Assembly: GCF_003003035.1 (NCBI RefSeq)
Contig: NZ_PVTS01000005.1
Location: 124,001 to 188,000 of the forward strand
Direction of reading: 5' to 3'
Length of the DNA: 64,000 bases
From: Marinilabilia salmonicolor
GTDB taxonomy: Bacteria > Bacteroidota > Bacteroidia > Bacteroidales > Marinilabiliaceae
Part shown: positions 16,835 to 26,180 of the stretch, one piece after another
How the letters are laid out: each line of letters opens with the position of its first letter
Numbering within the stretch: position 1 is the stretch's first letter
Position numbers and translations under genes: made by a program
Notes under the pieces: generated by a model
What the model saw: only the letters and a program-made list of their open reading frames with translations
The model's database searches: none
What the model was told of the DNA's origin: nothing

Positions 16835-17500
16835 ATGTTGGCAAAAGATTTAATATCAGATATCATCCCATCTTTAAAAACTTCCGATACAGGAGTTAAC
16901 GCTCTTGCCTGGATGGAGGCATTTCGCGTTTCACATTTGCCCATTGTCAACAATAAGGTTTTTCTTGGCCTTATTTCAGATGCGGACATTTACGATTTGA
17001 ATTCTGCTGATGAGCCATTGGGCAACCATCGCCTGTCGCTGATTAAGCCGTATGTGTTTGCCCATCAGCACATCTATGATGTGGTGGAGATCGCCTCCCG
17101 TCTTAAATTGACTGTTGTACCTGTCCTGAGCCCTGACCAGGATTATATAGGTGTTATTACACAGAACGATTTATTGCTCAGGTTTTCTGAGTTGATTGCT
17201 GCTCCTACGCCCGGCGGTATTATCGAAATAGAACTTGGCCCCCGGGATTATGCACTTTCCGAAATAGCGCGAATTGTGGAGGATGCAGATGCCAAGGTAT
17301 TGAGTCTTTATGCATCGCAGAGTAAATCTACCGAGCAACTTAAAATTACCATTAAGCTAAACCGGGTGGATGCCAGTGGCGTCATCAATGCCTTTGAGCG
17401 TTACGGCTATAAAGTGAATGCTGTTTATTCGGGGGAGTCTCAGGTGGATGATACTACCCGCCGGAACTATGAGTCTTTGATGAAATATCTGGGGGTTTAG
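16835..17500 (+). CDS. CBS-domain protein
   Basis: The 221-residue protein has two CBS motifs (about residues 1-60 and 70-125), recognisable from MEAFRVSHLPIVNNKVFLGLISDADIYDL and VVPVLSPDQDYIGVITQNDLL. A C-terminal ACT-like region follows (EIELGPRDYALSEIARIVEDADAKVL). CBS pairs bind adenine nucleotides and sense energy state, but no catalytic partner domain is attached. nadK follows after 44 bases, and in Bacteroidota this neighbourhood (CBS, nadK, DUF6089, uppS, bamA, ompH) recurs. Confidence 0.88.
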   Translation: MLAKDLISDIIPSLKTSDTGVNALAWMEAFRVSHLPIVNNKVFLGLISDADIYDLNSADEPLGNHRLSLIKPYVFAHQHIYDVVEIASRLKLTVVPVLSPDQDYIGVITQNDLLLRFSELIAAPTPGGIIEIELGPRDYALSEIARIVEDADAKVLSLYASQSKSTEQLKITIKLNRVDASGVINAFERYGYKVNAVYSGESQVDDTTRRNYESLMKYLGV

Positions 17501-17544
17501 CGCTCTTTTGTTGCTTATTTTTTATCTTCGTTCACAAAAAATGT

Positions 17545-18423
17545 ATGGAAATTGCCATATTTGGAAAAAGCTTTGGTGATGTTTTTTATGAAAATTGCAG
17601 ACAGCTGTTTGACTATTTGCATAAAAAAGAGACCAGAATATTTATTTACAAGCCGTTCTACGAGTTTCTCTCCCAAAAATTTGACCTGAAACCCGGGATT
17701 GCCGGATTTTTCTCTTCATCGGACGACCTGCCCGAGGTGGATATGCTTTTCAGTATCGGAGGAGATGGTACCTTTCTTCAGGCTGTTACCCTTGTTCGTG
17801 ACTCGGGGATTCCCATTGTTGGAATCAACAGTGGAAGGCTGGGGTTTCTTGCCGATATTTCAAGAAATGAGCTGCCTGTTGCACTGGAGGAGATAGATCT
17901 TGGACGATTCAAGGTAAAAGAGTTGTCGCTGCTTGAATTGATTAGTCCCACCGGGCTTGTTGACGATTTTAATTATGCCCTTAATGAGTTTGCAGTTCAC
18001 AAGCAGGACAGCTCCTCGATGATTACCATTCATACCTATCTGGATGATGAATACCTTAATTCTTATTGGGCAGATGGTTTGATTGTGAGTACACCTACCG
18101 GATCTACTGCCTATTCACTTAGTGTGGGAGGGCCAATCATGCATCCGGCCTCACAGGGAATAATCATCACACCCATTGCCCCACATAATCTGACCGTGAG
18201 GCCTTTGGTCGTCCCGGATAATATGGAGCTTACATTGAAGGTTGAAGGGAGGGGAGGCAAATTCCTTGCCAGTCTCGATTCCCGAAGTGTGGTGGTGGAG
18301 GAAGGCACCGAACTGAAGATTCGAAAAGCCGCCTTTCCTATCAAAATGGTGGAACGCACCGATCAAAGCTTCTACAGTACTTTGCGTAATAAACTGATGT
18401 GGGGTGCCGACCGTCGAAATTGA
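17545..18423 (+). CDS. nadK: NAD kinase
   Basis: The 292-residue enzyme makes NADP from NAD and ATP. The diagnostic GGDGT is in FSIGGDGTFLQAV. GINSGRLGFLADI and the region WADGLIVSTPTGSTAYSLS form the NAD site and the second conserved domain. The length matches bacterial NadK. It lies between the CBS protein and the DUF6089 gene on one strand with moderate gaps. Confidence 0.95.
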   Translation: MEIAIFGKSFGDVFYENCRQLFDYLHKKETRIFIYKPFYEFLSQKFDLKPGIAGFFSSSDDLPEVDMLFSIGGDGTFLQAVTLVRDSGIPIVGINSGRLGFLADISRNELPVALEEIDLGRFKVKELSLLELISPTGLVDDFNYALNEFAVHKQDSSSMITIHTYLDDEYLNSYWADGLIVSTPTGSTAYSLSVGGPIMHPASQGIIITPIAPHNLTVRPLVVPDNMELTLKVEGRGGKFLASLDSRSVVVEEGTELKIRKAAFPIKMVERTDQSFYSTLRNKLMWGADRRN

Positions 18424-18546
18424 TTCATTTCCTGACAATAATCCGGCCATCCTGTCGTTAAAAGGGATGAGGTAGCGCACCTTACATGGTCTTCATGGTT
18501 CGGCGTTGCTGTTGATTGTTCAGAACTGATTATCCAAATTAAATCA

Positions 18547-19278
18547 ATGCGTTGTAAAGGCCATACCATACTTGTGCTTATCGTCACATTTCTCTCTTCT
18601 GTTTCCGCTTTTTCGCAGGAGCGGATAGAGGGTGGCTTGTTTTTGGGGACGTCCTATTACAATGGCGATCTCAATCCCTCAAAGCAATTTTACAATGCCA
18701 AACCGGCTGTAGGAGCACTTATACGAGTGGTTCTTAATGAGAGGCTTGCTTTTAAAGGTACCCTGACAGCCCTTGAAATCGGGGGTAGTTATCCACAGTC
18801 CGGACTTCAATACCCATCTGCATCCGCCGGGAGTTCTTCTTATAGTTTTAAGCGATCACTGGCTGATTTTTCCACGCAACTGGAAATAAATTTTTTTGAG
18901 TATGATCATCCCTTTCGTCGCAAAGAAACCCGTTTCACGCCTTTTATCAGCGGGGGACTGGCTTATACTGTTTACCGACGTTATGAATCCAATGATTCAG
19001 GAGGTTCTGAAAACCCACATTTTATATTATCTTTGCCGTTCGGTGCGGGGGTGAAATGGAAAGCCACTGATTGGTTGCATGTTGGACTGGAATGGAATTT
19101 CAGGAAGACTTTTGTTGATGACCTTGATTTCATGGGCCCCGGAGATATCAATCCCACCGATCCATATGGGTTCCAGCAGCCCTCGGATTGGCATAACAAT
19201 GATTGGTATTCTTTTGCAGGGGTGTCTTTGACCATGGATATTTTTCATAGAAATGTTCCCTGCAATGCCGGTTATTAA
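18547..19278 (+). CDS. DUF6089 family outer-membrane beta-barrel protein
   Basis: The 243-residue protein has a signal peptide (about 1-25, ending AFSQ) and alternating aromatic/glycine strands of an 8-stranded barrel: EGGLFLGTSYYNGDLNP, FTPFISGGLAYTVYRR, LPFGAGVKWKATDWLHVGLEW. DUF6089 proteins are typical of Bacteroidota and sit just before uppS and bamA. Their role is unknown; this placement suggests envelope assembly or monitoring. uppS starts 23 bases later. Confidence 0.8.
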   Translation: MRCKGHTILVLIVTFLSSVSAFSQERIEGGLFLGTSYYNGDLNPSKQFYNAKPAVGALIRVVLNERLAFKGTLTALEIGGSYPQSGLQYPSASAGSSSYSFKRSLADFSTQLEINFFEYDHPFRRKETRFTPFISGGLAYTVYRRYESNDSGGSENPHFILSLPFGAGVKWKATDWLHVGLEWNFRKTFVDDLDFMGPGDINPTDPYGFQQPSDWHNNDWYSFAGVSLTMDIFHRNVPCNAGY

Positions 19279-19301
19279 AAATGTGACGAAGATTATAATG
19301 T

Positions 19302-20048
19302 ATGTCATCAGTTAAAGAACAACTGGATAAAGAAAAATTACCTTCCCATGTGGCCATTATTATGGATGGGAATGGTAGATGGGCAAAAAAGCGAGGTAAT
19401 GTAAGGGTTTTTGGTCACAAAAACGGAGTGAAGGCCGTGCGTGAAGTTACCGAAGCTGCTGCAGAACTGGGCCTGAAATTTCTTACCCTCTATGCTTTCT
19501 CCACCGAGAATTGGAATCGTCCCAAAAACGAAGTTGACGCATTGATGTCGTTGCTGGTTTCTACCATTGCTTCGGAAACCAAGACGTTGATGGATAATAA
19601 TGTCAAGCTTAAATCCATTGGCTGTAAAGAAAATCTTCCTATAGGGGTGCAGGATAAACTTGCTGCCTGCATGGACCAGACAAAGGACAATGACGGGTTG
19701 ACGCTTGTTCTTGCATTGAGTTACAGCTCCAGATGGGAAATAATTGAAGGTGTAAAAAAGATAGCCCTCGATATAAAAGATAATAAATTGGATCCTTCCG
19801 AAATAAATTCTGATTTATTTGGTCAATATCTGGAAACTGCAAATATGCCTGATCCGGAACTCCTGATCAGAACCAGTGGGGAATTGCGCATTAGTAATTT
19901 CCTGCTTTGGCAGATTGCTTATTCAGAATTATATTTCTGTGATGTATTGTGGCCTGATTTTCGCAAGGAACATTTTTTTGAAGCACTACTCGATTATCAG
20001 GGTAGAGAAAGACGCTTTGGAAAAATCAGTGATCAGGTAAAAAAATAA
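19302..20048 (+). CDS. uppS: Isoprenyl transferase (undecaprenyl diphosphate synthase)
   Basis: The 248-residue cis-prenyltransferase builds the C55 lipid carrier for peptidoglycan and surface glycans from farnesyl diphosphate and isopentenyl diphosphate. Signatures are IIMDGNGRWAKKRG (catalytic Asp), TLYAFSTENWNRP and RTSGELRISNFLLWQIAYSELYF. It is followed after 10 bases by bamA, so the two are translated from one transcript. Confidence 0.95.
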   Translation: MSSVKEQLDKEKLPSHVAIIMDGNGRWAKKRGNVRVFGHKNGVKAVREVTEAAAELGLKFLTLYAFSTENWNRPKNEVDALMSLLVSTIASETKTLMDNNVKLKSIGCKENLPIGVQDKLAACMDQTKDNDGLTLVLALSYSSRWEIIEGVKKIALDIKDNKLDPSEINSDLFGQYLETANMPDPELLIRTSGELRISNFLLWQIAYSELYFCDVLWPDFRKEHFFEALLDYQGRERRFGKISDQVKK

Positions 20049-20058
20049 AAAAATAGTA

Positions 20059-22638
20059 ATGATTAAACACTCGTTCGTACTTTTCTTCCTTCTGTTGATC
20101 TCTTTTATTGGTGTAAATGCTCAGGAGGGTGTCCCCGAAATTTCCTATTCAGGTTCTCCCAAAGAATACATTATTGCTGAGATAAATGTTACAGGTGACC
20201 TCAATAATGATCCCGCAATCCTGGCAAACCTGTCTGGCCTCAGAGTCGGTCAGACCATTTCCGTACCGGGAGAAGACATCTCCGATGCAATCAAAAAATA
20301 TTGGGAATACGGACTTTTTTCGGATGTGAAAATATCCGTGGACAAGATTGAGGGGAAGAATATATGGCTGAATATTTATTTGCAGGAGCGTCCCCGTCTT
20401 TCAGAAATTAATTTTTCGGGGCTGAAAAAATCCGAAATAGAGGATATATCAACCAAAATTTCGATGATGAAGGGCTCTCAGGTTACTCCTTATCTGATTG
20501 ACCGGGCCAAGAAATATATCAAGCAGCATTTTGTGGACAAAGGTTTTTTTAATGCCGAGGTTTCCATCGTTCAACGCGATGATCCTGACAAACCCAATCA
20601 TGTCTTTCTGGACATTGATGTGGATAAGAAAGATAAGGTGAAAGTGAACTCTCTGGAATTTGAAGGAAATACTGTTTTTTCTGATCATAAGCTGAACAGG
20701 TTCACAAAAAAGACCAACGAGAAAGGGAAGATTCTTAATTTCTTCAGAACTAAGAAGTTTGTGAAGGATGAATATGAGGCTGACCTGGATAGGATTATAG
20801 AAAAGTACAACGAAGAGGGATATCGGGATGCCTATATTGTCTCGGAAGAGGTAAGTCGCAATGAAGATAACACTGTTGACATTGTAATTAATCTCAGTGA
20901 AGGGAATAAGTACTATTTTGGTAATATTTCATGGGTCGGAAATACCGTTTACCCGGGCCCATATCTGAGCGAGAAACTTCGGATTGAAGAAGGTGATGTA
21001 TTTAATCAGACCAGACTTGATGAACGATTGTTTGTGGATGACGATGCGGTGCATAACCTCTATATGAATAATGGTTATTTGTTTAGTAACATAGAACCTG
21101 TTGATATTAAAATTCATAATGATACTGTGGATCTTGAGATGCGTGTTTATGAAGGACAGCAGGCCACCATCGATCAGGTGATCATCAAGGGAAATACCAA
21201 GACTCATGAGCATGTGGTTCGTCGTGAACTCAGAACCAAGCCGGGTGAGTTGTTCGATAAATCGGAGTTGATTCGTACTGTACGTGAGTTGTCACAGTTG
21301 GGGCATTTCGATCCTGAGAATATCCAGCCGGTTCCCCTGCCCGATCCCGAAAAGGGAACCGTGGATCTGGAATACAATCTGGTGGAAAAAGCCAATGACC
21401 AGGTTGAATTGTCCGGTGGTTGGGGTGGCGGAATGTTCGTCGGCTCTCTTGGATTAAAATTTACCAACTTCTCAGTACGGAATATTTTCAATAAAGAGGC
21501 TTGGAGACCACTGCCTACAGGAGATGGACAAACATTGTCATTAAGAGCACAGACCAATGGTAAATACTACCAGTCGTACAGCTTTTCCTTTACCGAGCCC
21601 TGGCTTGGTGGACGGAAGCCCAACTCATTGAGTGTATCTGTGTATCATTCTATTCAGACAGGAACTAACAGCAGTTATTATTATGGTAACCCCTACAGTA
21701 GTTATGGCGGTAGCTATGGTGGATATGGCGGCTACGGTGGCTACGGTTATGGATACCAGCCACTCGAAGAGGATCCGGATGAACACCTCAAAGTAACAGG
21801 TCTTTCTGTCGGTTTCGGAAAACGCCTGCGTTGGCCCGATGACTATTTTCAGTTCTATACCCAGTTGAGTTACCAGCGTTACGATCTTAAAAACTGGGCC
21901 TACTTCCTGATGGAGAACGGAAACAGTAATAACCTGAATTTTAAAGTTAATTTTTCCCGTAACTCCATCGACAATCCTTTATATACCCGTAACGGGTCTA
22001 ATTTCAGCCTTGGACTGGAATTTACACCTCCCTATTCTTATTTCGATGATAAGAACTATTCGGATGAAGATATGCCCGACGAGGAACGTTACAAATGGGT
22101 GGAATACCATAAGTGGACATTCAAAGGAAATATGTTTAAGTCATTGGACAATGCGGGGAAACTGGTTTTGATGACCAAAGTAGAAGGCGGATTCCTCGGA
22201 TACTTTGATGAGAATAAGAAGTCGCCTTTTGAGAAGTTTGTGCTGGGAGGTGATGGTATGTCAGGCTACAGTTATTACGGTAGCGAAACCATTGGTTTGA
22301 GAGGTTATGAAAATGCGTCACTGACTCCCTACAGTCCCGAAGGACGGCAGGATGGTAATATCTATAATAAACTCGCTCTCGAGTTGAGATATCCATTGAC
22401 GCTTCAGCCTTCAGCCACTGTTTATGGGTTGGTCTTTGCGGAAGCAGGTAACTCATGGTCCGAATTCAGGGACTATAACCCCTTTGGACTAAAGCGCTCA
22501 GCCGGTGTAGGCGTGCGAATATTCCTGCCGATATTCGGACTGATGGGAATTGACTGGGGATACGGATTTGATGACGTGACCGGACGTCCCAATGCCAGTG
22601 GAAGTAATTTCCATTTTGTGATTGGACAGAATTTCTAA
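20059..22638 (+). CDS. bamA: Outer membrane protein assembly factor BamA
   Basis: The 859-residue Omp85 protein inserts beta-barrels into the outer membrane. A signal peptide (ending VNAQ) precedes five POTRA-like modules (about residues 37-440; for example KVNSLEFEGNTVFSD and TIDQVIIKGNTKTHEHVVRRELR), then the C-terminal 16-strand barrel ending in the aromatic signature FHFVIGQNF. A Gly/Tyr/Ser-rich stretch at about residues 535-570 (coded 21670-21755) is an unusual surface loop. The TAA stop lies inside the target duplication of a dispersed element. OmpH/Skp chaperones follow. Confidence 0.96.
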   Translation: MIKHSFVLFFLLLISFIGVNAQEGVPEISYSGSPKEYIIAEINVTGDLNNDPAILANLSGLRVGQTISVPGEDISDAIKKYWEYGLFSDVKISVDKIEGKNIWLNIYLQERPRLSEINFSGLKKSEIEDISTKISMMKGSQVTPYLIDRAKKYIKQHFVDKGFFNAEVSIVQRDDPDKPNHVFLDIDVDKKDKVKVNSLEFEGNTVFSDHKLNRFTKKTNEKGKILNFFRTKKFVKDEYEADLDRIIEKYNEEGYRDAYIVSEEVSRNEDNTVDIVINLSEGNKYYFGNISWVGNTVYPGPYLSEKLRIEEGDVFNQTRLDERLFVDDDAVHNLYMNNGYLFSNIEPVDIKIHNDTVDLEMRVYEGQQATIDQVIIKGNTKTHEHVVRRELRTKPGELFDKSELIRTVRELSQLGHFDPENIQPVPLPDPEKGTVDLEYNLVEKANDQVELSGGWGGGMFVGSLGLKFTNFSVRNIFNKEAWRPLPTGDGQTLSLRAQTNGKYYQSYSFSFTEPWLGGRKPNSLSVSVYHSIQTGTNSSYYYGNPYSSYGGSYGGYGGYGGYGYGYQPLEEDPDEHLKVTGLSVGFGKRLRWPDDYFQFYTQLSYQRYDLKNWAYFLMENGNSNNLNFKVNFSRNSIDNPLYTRNGSNFSLGLEFTPPYSYFDDKNYSDEDMPDEERYKWVEYHKWTFKGNMFKSLDNAGKLVLMTKVEGGFLGYFDENKKSPFEKFVLGGDGMSGYSYYGSETIGLRGYENASLTPYSPEGRQDGNIYNKLALELRYPLTLQPSATVYGLVFAEAGNSWSEFRDYNPFGLKRSAGVGVRIFLPIFGLMGIDWGYGFDDVTGRPNASGSNFHFVIGQNF

Positions 22639-22764
22639 TTAGTTGCTGTCCATAAAGTACCACTTGCGTCCCCGAAAGGTCGGGGCAGGCTTAGCAATTG
22701 ACACTTTCTGATCAGAAACAGGACTAAAAGCGGACTTTACTTAGTTTTTGGACAGACTAATTAC
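22635..22764 (+). mobile_element. Dispersed MITE-like element, copy C (internally shortened)
   Basis: The element is 22643-22756 (114 bp), flanked by CTAATTAG (22635-22642) and CTAATTAC (22757-22764). The left end CTGTCCATAAAGTACCACTTGCGTC and the perfect 14-bp palindrome TTTCTGATCAGAAA (22705-22718) are intact. The large internal hairpin is replaced by a short CCCCGAAAGGTCGGGG stem. The left duplication contains the bamA TAA. Confidence 0.82.
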
Positions 22765-22851
22765 CGGTTACAAAAACGCAAAAAATAAAAATGGTTTGGT
22801 TTTTGTGTATTCTGTATAAAGAATTTTATTAAGGACTTAAAATTGAGAGCA

Positions 22852-23376
22852 ATGAAGAAGTATTTTGTTATATTCGTGGCTGTTGCAGCAATATTATTTA
22901 GCTCGGCCAATGTTTCAGCTCAACGTTATGCCTTTGTTGATATGGAATACATTATGTCCAATATTCCGGCGTATGAAGCCGCCCAGGAACAATTAAATCA
23001 GGCATCGGAGCAGTGGGAGCAGGAAATTCAATCGGTTTATGCCGATGTGGAAGAACTTTATAAAAACTACCAGAAGGAAAGTGTTTTTCTTTCCGGAGAG
23101 ATGAAAACGCAACGTGAGAATGAAATTATTGAATTGGAGAATCGCGCCAAGCAGCTTCAACGACAGTATTTTGGACCTGAGGGAGAGCTTGTGAAGCGTC
23201 AGGAAGCATTGCTTCAGCCCATTCAGGAAAAAGTGAGTGAAGCCATTCGCAGTGTTGCCGATCGTGACAATCTGGATGCAGTTTTCGATATGGCCGGCAA
23301 CCTGGGCGTTTTGTATGTGAAGCCAAGACAGAACATCAGCGATGAGATCCTTCGGGAACTTGGTTTCAGCAATTAA
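22852..23376 (+). CDS. OmpH/Skp-family periplasmic chaperone, paralogue 1
   Basis: The 174-residue protein has a signal peptide (MKKYFVIFVAVAAILFSSANVSA) and a long, charged coiled-coil body (about 45-120), as in Skp, the trimeric periplasmic holdase that carries unfolded barrel proteins to BamA. The conserved opening RYAFVDMEYIMSNIPAYEAAQ matches the family. I choose ATG 22852 over an in-frame TTG nine bases earlier. It is the first of three paralogues behind bamA. Confidence 0.9.
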   Translation: MKKYFVIFVAVAAILFSSANVSAQRYAFVDMEYIMSNIPAYEAAQEQLNQASEQWEQEIQSVYADVEELYKNYQKESVFLSGEMKTQRENEIIELENRAKQLQRQYFGPEGELVKRQEALLQPIQEKVSEAIRSVADRDNLDAVFDMAGNLGVLYVKPRQNISDEILRELGFSN

Positions 23377-23419
23377 GAATATCAGTATTAAAAATCAAAA
23401 TAGAAAAGTTAATTTTATT

Positions 23420-23935
23420 ATGAAAAAAGTTACAACTACATCTCTGATAGCCGTACTGCTTTTTCTGAGTCTCGGACTGAATGCACAAAATCTTAAATTT
23501 GGTCATGTCAATGTTCAGGAAGTGATGCAGGTAATGCCTGAGTTTAAACAGATGCAGCAGGACCTGGAAGGTGAGTACGACCGTTTGGAGAATCAGCTTG
23601 CCACCATGCAGGAAGATTATAAAAAGATGGAACAGGAATATATGGAGACTGCCGAATCAATGAGTGCTGTTGTACGTCAGCAAAAAGAACAGCAGTTGAT
23701 GGAGACTTCACAGAAGATTCAGGCTTTTTACCAATCCACACAGCAGCAACTTTCTCAAAAACAACAACAGCTGCAGCAACCTATCATGGAAAAATTGCAG
23801 AAGGCTATTGGTGAGGTCGGTGAAGAAGGCGGATTTATTTATATATTTGCTGCCAACTCAGGAGCTACTGTTTATCAATCTGAACAAAGCGTGGATGTAA
23901 CCTCTCAGGTAAAAACCAAACTGGGTATTAATTAG
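23420..23935 (+). CDS. OmpH/Skp-family periplasmic chaperone, paralogue 2
   Basis: The 171-residue protein has a signal peptide (ending LNAQ), the opening NLKFGHVNVQEVMQVMPEFKQM and a Gln/Glu-rich coiled coil (about 45-125). I start at ATG 23420, which gives the signal peptide; the longer frame would overlap paralogue 1. The last codons run into the duplicated target of the next dispersed element: the TAG stop (23933-23935) is part of TTAATTAG. The body is unusually Gln-rich (QQKEQQL and STQQQLSQKQQQLQQP). Confidence 0.9.
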   Translation: MKKVTTTSLIAVLLFLSLGLNAQNLKFGHVNVQEVMQVMPEFKQMQQDLEGEYDRLENQLATMQEDYKKMEQEYMETAESMSAVVRQQKEQQLMETSQKIQAFYQSTQQQLSQKQQQLQQPIMEKLQKAIGEVGEEGGFIYIFAANSGATVYQSEQSVDVTSQVKTKLGIN

Positions 23936-24102
23936 TGTCCATCTATAAACTAAGCAAAATTTGTTTCTAGTCATGTGTTTGTCAAGAAAGAATCAGTTGC
24001 AAGGCTTGCGAAGCCCGAAAAACGCAGTTTACTTGAGTAAATGAGGAATTTTCGGGTAAGCGTAACGCAGTAAATGGTTCTTTATGGACAAACACTAGTT
24101 AA
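23928..24102 (-). mobile_element. Dispersed MITE-like element, copy D (full length, reverse)
   Basis: The element is 23936-24094 (159 bp) between TTAATTAG (23928-23935) and CTAGTTAA (24095-24102). In reverse it matches copy B, with CCCGAAAAACGCAG/GAATTTTCGGG as the hairpin arms and a TTTACTTGAGTAAA core. It separates the second and third ompH genes and includes the stop codon of the second in its flanking repeat. Confidence 0.82.
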
Positions 24103-24131
24103 TCATATTAAACAGAATTAATCGAAATAAG

Positions 24132-24647
24132 ATGAAGGTATTTAAATTATTTGCCGTTGTTTTGCTTGTTGCCTTGTCGGCGGCTACGTCGTCTGCGCAG
24201 GATCTGAAATTTGGTCATTTGAATGTTCAAAAACTGATTACCGAACTGCCGGAGAAGCAGACCGCTGACAAAGAATTGCAGGCCGAAGCCAAGAAGCTTC
24301 AAAGTCAGTTGCAGGTTATGAGTCAGGAACTTGATGATAAATATTCAAATTATATGGCTCAGCGTGATTCATTGTCACAATTGATTCGTTCCACACGCGA
24401 AAAGGAGATTCAGGACTATGATCAGCGTATTCAGAATTTCAACAAGCTTGCGCAACAGTCATTGTCACAAAAAGAGCAGGAATTGCTTCAACCTATCATC
24501 GAAAAGGTTGAAAAAGCCATTCAGGCCGTTGGTGAGGAGCAGGGATTCATCTATATCTTTGATCTCAGTTCACAGGTGATTCTTTACAATTCCGATCAGA
24601 GTGTGGATTGCGAAGAGCTCGTAAAGGCCAAGCTGGCAACAATGTAA
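24132..24647 (+). CDS. OmpH/Skp-family periplasmic chaperone, paralogue 3
   Basis: The 171-residue protein has a signal peptide (about 1-22, ending SSAQ) and DLKFGHLNVQKLITELPEKQ at the mature start, nearly parallel to paralogue 2, so these two are a recent duplication relative to paralogue 1. The coiled coil covers about 40-120. EEQGFIYIFDLSSQVILYNSDQSVD at the C-terminus is the conserved tip strand. It is separated from paralogue 2 by the dispersed element and followed by a terminator. Confidence 0.9.
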   Translation: MKVFKLFAVVLLVALSAATSSAQDLKFGHLNVQKLITELPEKQTADKELQAEAKKLQSQLQVMSQELDDKYSNYMAQRDSLSQLIRSTREKEIQDYDQRIQNFNKLAQQSLSQKEQELLQPIIEKVEKAIQAVGEEQGFIYIFDLSSQVILYNSDQSVDCEELVKAKLATM

Positions 24648-24667
24648 TTGTTGTTTGCAAAAAATAC

Positions 24668-24702
24668 AAAAGACTGGTAAGCCTATTGCCGGTCTTTTTT
24701 TT
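24668..24702 (+). terminator. Rho-independent terminator after the ompH cluster
   Basis: AAAGACTGG (24669-24677) pairs with CCGGTCTTT (24689-24697; one G-T pair), followed by a T-run. It closes the uppS-bamA-ompH block before murI. Confidence 0.88.
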
Positions 24703-24822
24703 GTCCTTTAACCTGTGTTATTTGCCAATAAGTTATGAATAAAGTGTGGATAGTACTTATTTTATATCTTTATGATTTTGTTGCGGGTTAAAATTATTAA
24801 CATTTGTGATTAAGGAAGCAGT

Positions 24823-25650
24823 ATGGATGTAAATAAAGGTCCGATAGGCGTTTTTGATTCAGGATACGGAGGATTGACTGTGTTAAATGAGTTTCTTCGT
24901 GAATTTCCTGAGTACGATTTTATTTATTTGGGAGACAATGCCCGAACTCCTTACGGAACAAGGTCGTTTGAGACGGTTTATCAATATACCCGACAGTCGG
25001 TAATGCGTTTGTTTGACATGGGGTGTCAGCTGGTAATTCTTGCTTGCAATACTGCCTCGGCAAAAGCGCTGAGAACCATACAGCAGAATGATTTACCTGC
25101 TTTCGACTCTTCGAGACGAGTGCTTGGGGTAGTTCGTCCTAGTGTTGAAAAAATAGGTGAGGTGTCCCGAAATGGTCATGTGGGAGTGGTAGGAACATCC
25201 GGTACTGTACAGTCCATGTCTTATCCTTTGGAGATTCAAAAACTGTTTCCCGGAACTATTGTGTCTCAACAGGCCTGCCCAATGTGGGTGGCACTGGTGG
25301 AAAATGATGAAAGGACGACCCCCGGAGCAGAGTTTTTTATAAAAAGAGATCTGGAGAGGTTGTTTGAGCAGGATTCTCTGATAGATACACTGATTCTGGG
25401 TTGCACCCACTATCCGCTTTTGCTGCCTGTGATTGAACGTTTCTTGCCGGAAGGTGTCCGGATTATGTCACAGGGGAACATTGTAGCCTTGAGCCTGAGG
25501 GATTATCTGAAGCGGCATCCCGAAATGGATCAGAGATGCACACGGAATGCCACTTGTCAGTTTTTCACGACGGAAGACCCTGAGAAATTTGATGAAGCTT
25601 CTGCCGTTTTTCTGAATCAGCCGGTTGCTTCGCGGCGGATTGAACTGTAG
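24823..25650 (+). CDS. murI: Glutamate racemase
   Basis: The 275-residue enzyme converts L- to D-glutamate for peptidoglycan. The two catalytic cysteines are in LACNTASAKALR and LGCTHYPLL, and the N-terminal IGVFDSGYGGLTVL holds the conserved Asp/Ser. The length is normal. It has its own upstream gap of 120 bases behind a terminator, so it is probably transcribed separately. Its end nearly touches the convergent gamma carbonic anhydrase gene (11 bases). Confidence 0.95.
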   Translation: MDVNKGPIGVFDSGYGGLTVLNEFLREFPEYDFIYLGDNARTPYGTRSFETVYQYTRQSVMRLFDMGCQLVILACNTASAKALRTIQQNDLPAFDSSRRVLGVVRPSVEKIGEVSRNGHVGVVGTSGTVQSMSYPLEIQKLFPGTIVSQQACPMWVALVENDERTTPGAEFFIKRDLERLFEQDSLIDTLILGCTHYPLLLPVIERFLPEGVRIMSQGNIVALSLRDYLKRHPEMDQRCTRNATCQFFTTEDPEKFDEASAVFLNQPVASRRIEL

Positions 25651-25661
25651 TGTAATGAACC

Positions 25662-26180
25662 TTATTCTTCTTTATACCATCCCGAATACATCAGGTAATT
25701 GTTGGCAATCTTGTTAATCATTTCACTGGTTTGTTCGGGTTCGATATCTTTTACTTTTTTTGCGGGAACACCGGCATAAACACTGTTTGGTTCTACTTTG
25801 GTTCCCGAAAGAATCAAAGAGTTGGCAGCAATGATTGAGTTGGAACCGATTACAGCATGATCCAGAATGGTTGCTCCCATCCCTACCAGCACATTGTCTT
25901 CAATTTTTGCCCCGTGGATGGTAACATTATGCCCAACTGATACATTGTCGCCTATTTCGATGGTTGATTTCTGATATAGGGTATGCAGAACTGAACCATC
26001 CTGAATATTCACCTTATTGCCGATTCGGATGCTGTTAACATCGCCTCTAAGTACCGCATTGAACCAAATACTGCAATCGTCTCCCATCTCCACGTCACCA
26101 ACAACGGTGGCATTATCTGCTAAAAAAACGTTCTTTCCGATTTTTGGGGTGAACCCTCTCACTGATTTAATTAGTGCCAT
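25662..26180 (-). CDS. Gamma-class carbonic anhydrase family protein
   Basis: The 172-residue left-handed beta-helix protein is built of hexapeptide repeats (about residues 10-140; for example NATVVGDVEMGDDCSIWFNAVLRGD). Potential zinc ligands are the His in GSVLHTL and two in SVGHNVTIHG, spaced as in gamma carbonic anhydrases. Many relatives (YrdA/PaaY type) are weakly active or serve as acyltransferase-like proteins, so catalysis is likely but unproven. No partner gene is adjacent. Confidence 0.87.
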   Translation of the reverse strand: MALIKSVRGFTPKIGKNVFLADNATVVGDVEMGDDCSIWFNAVLRGDVNSIRIGNKVNIQDGSVLHTLYQKSTIEIGDNVSVGHNVTIHGAKIEDNVLVGMGATILDHAVIGSNSIIAANSLILSGTKVEPNSVYAGVPAKKVKDIEPEQTSEMINKIANNYLMYSGWYKEE

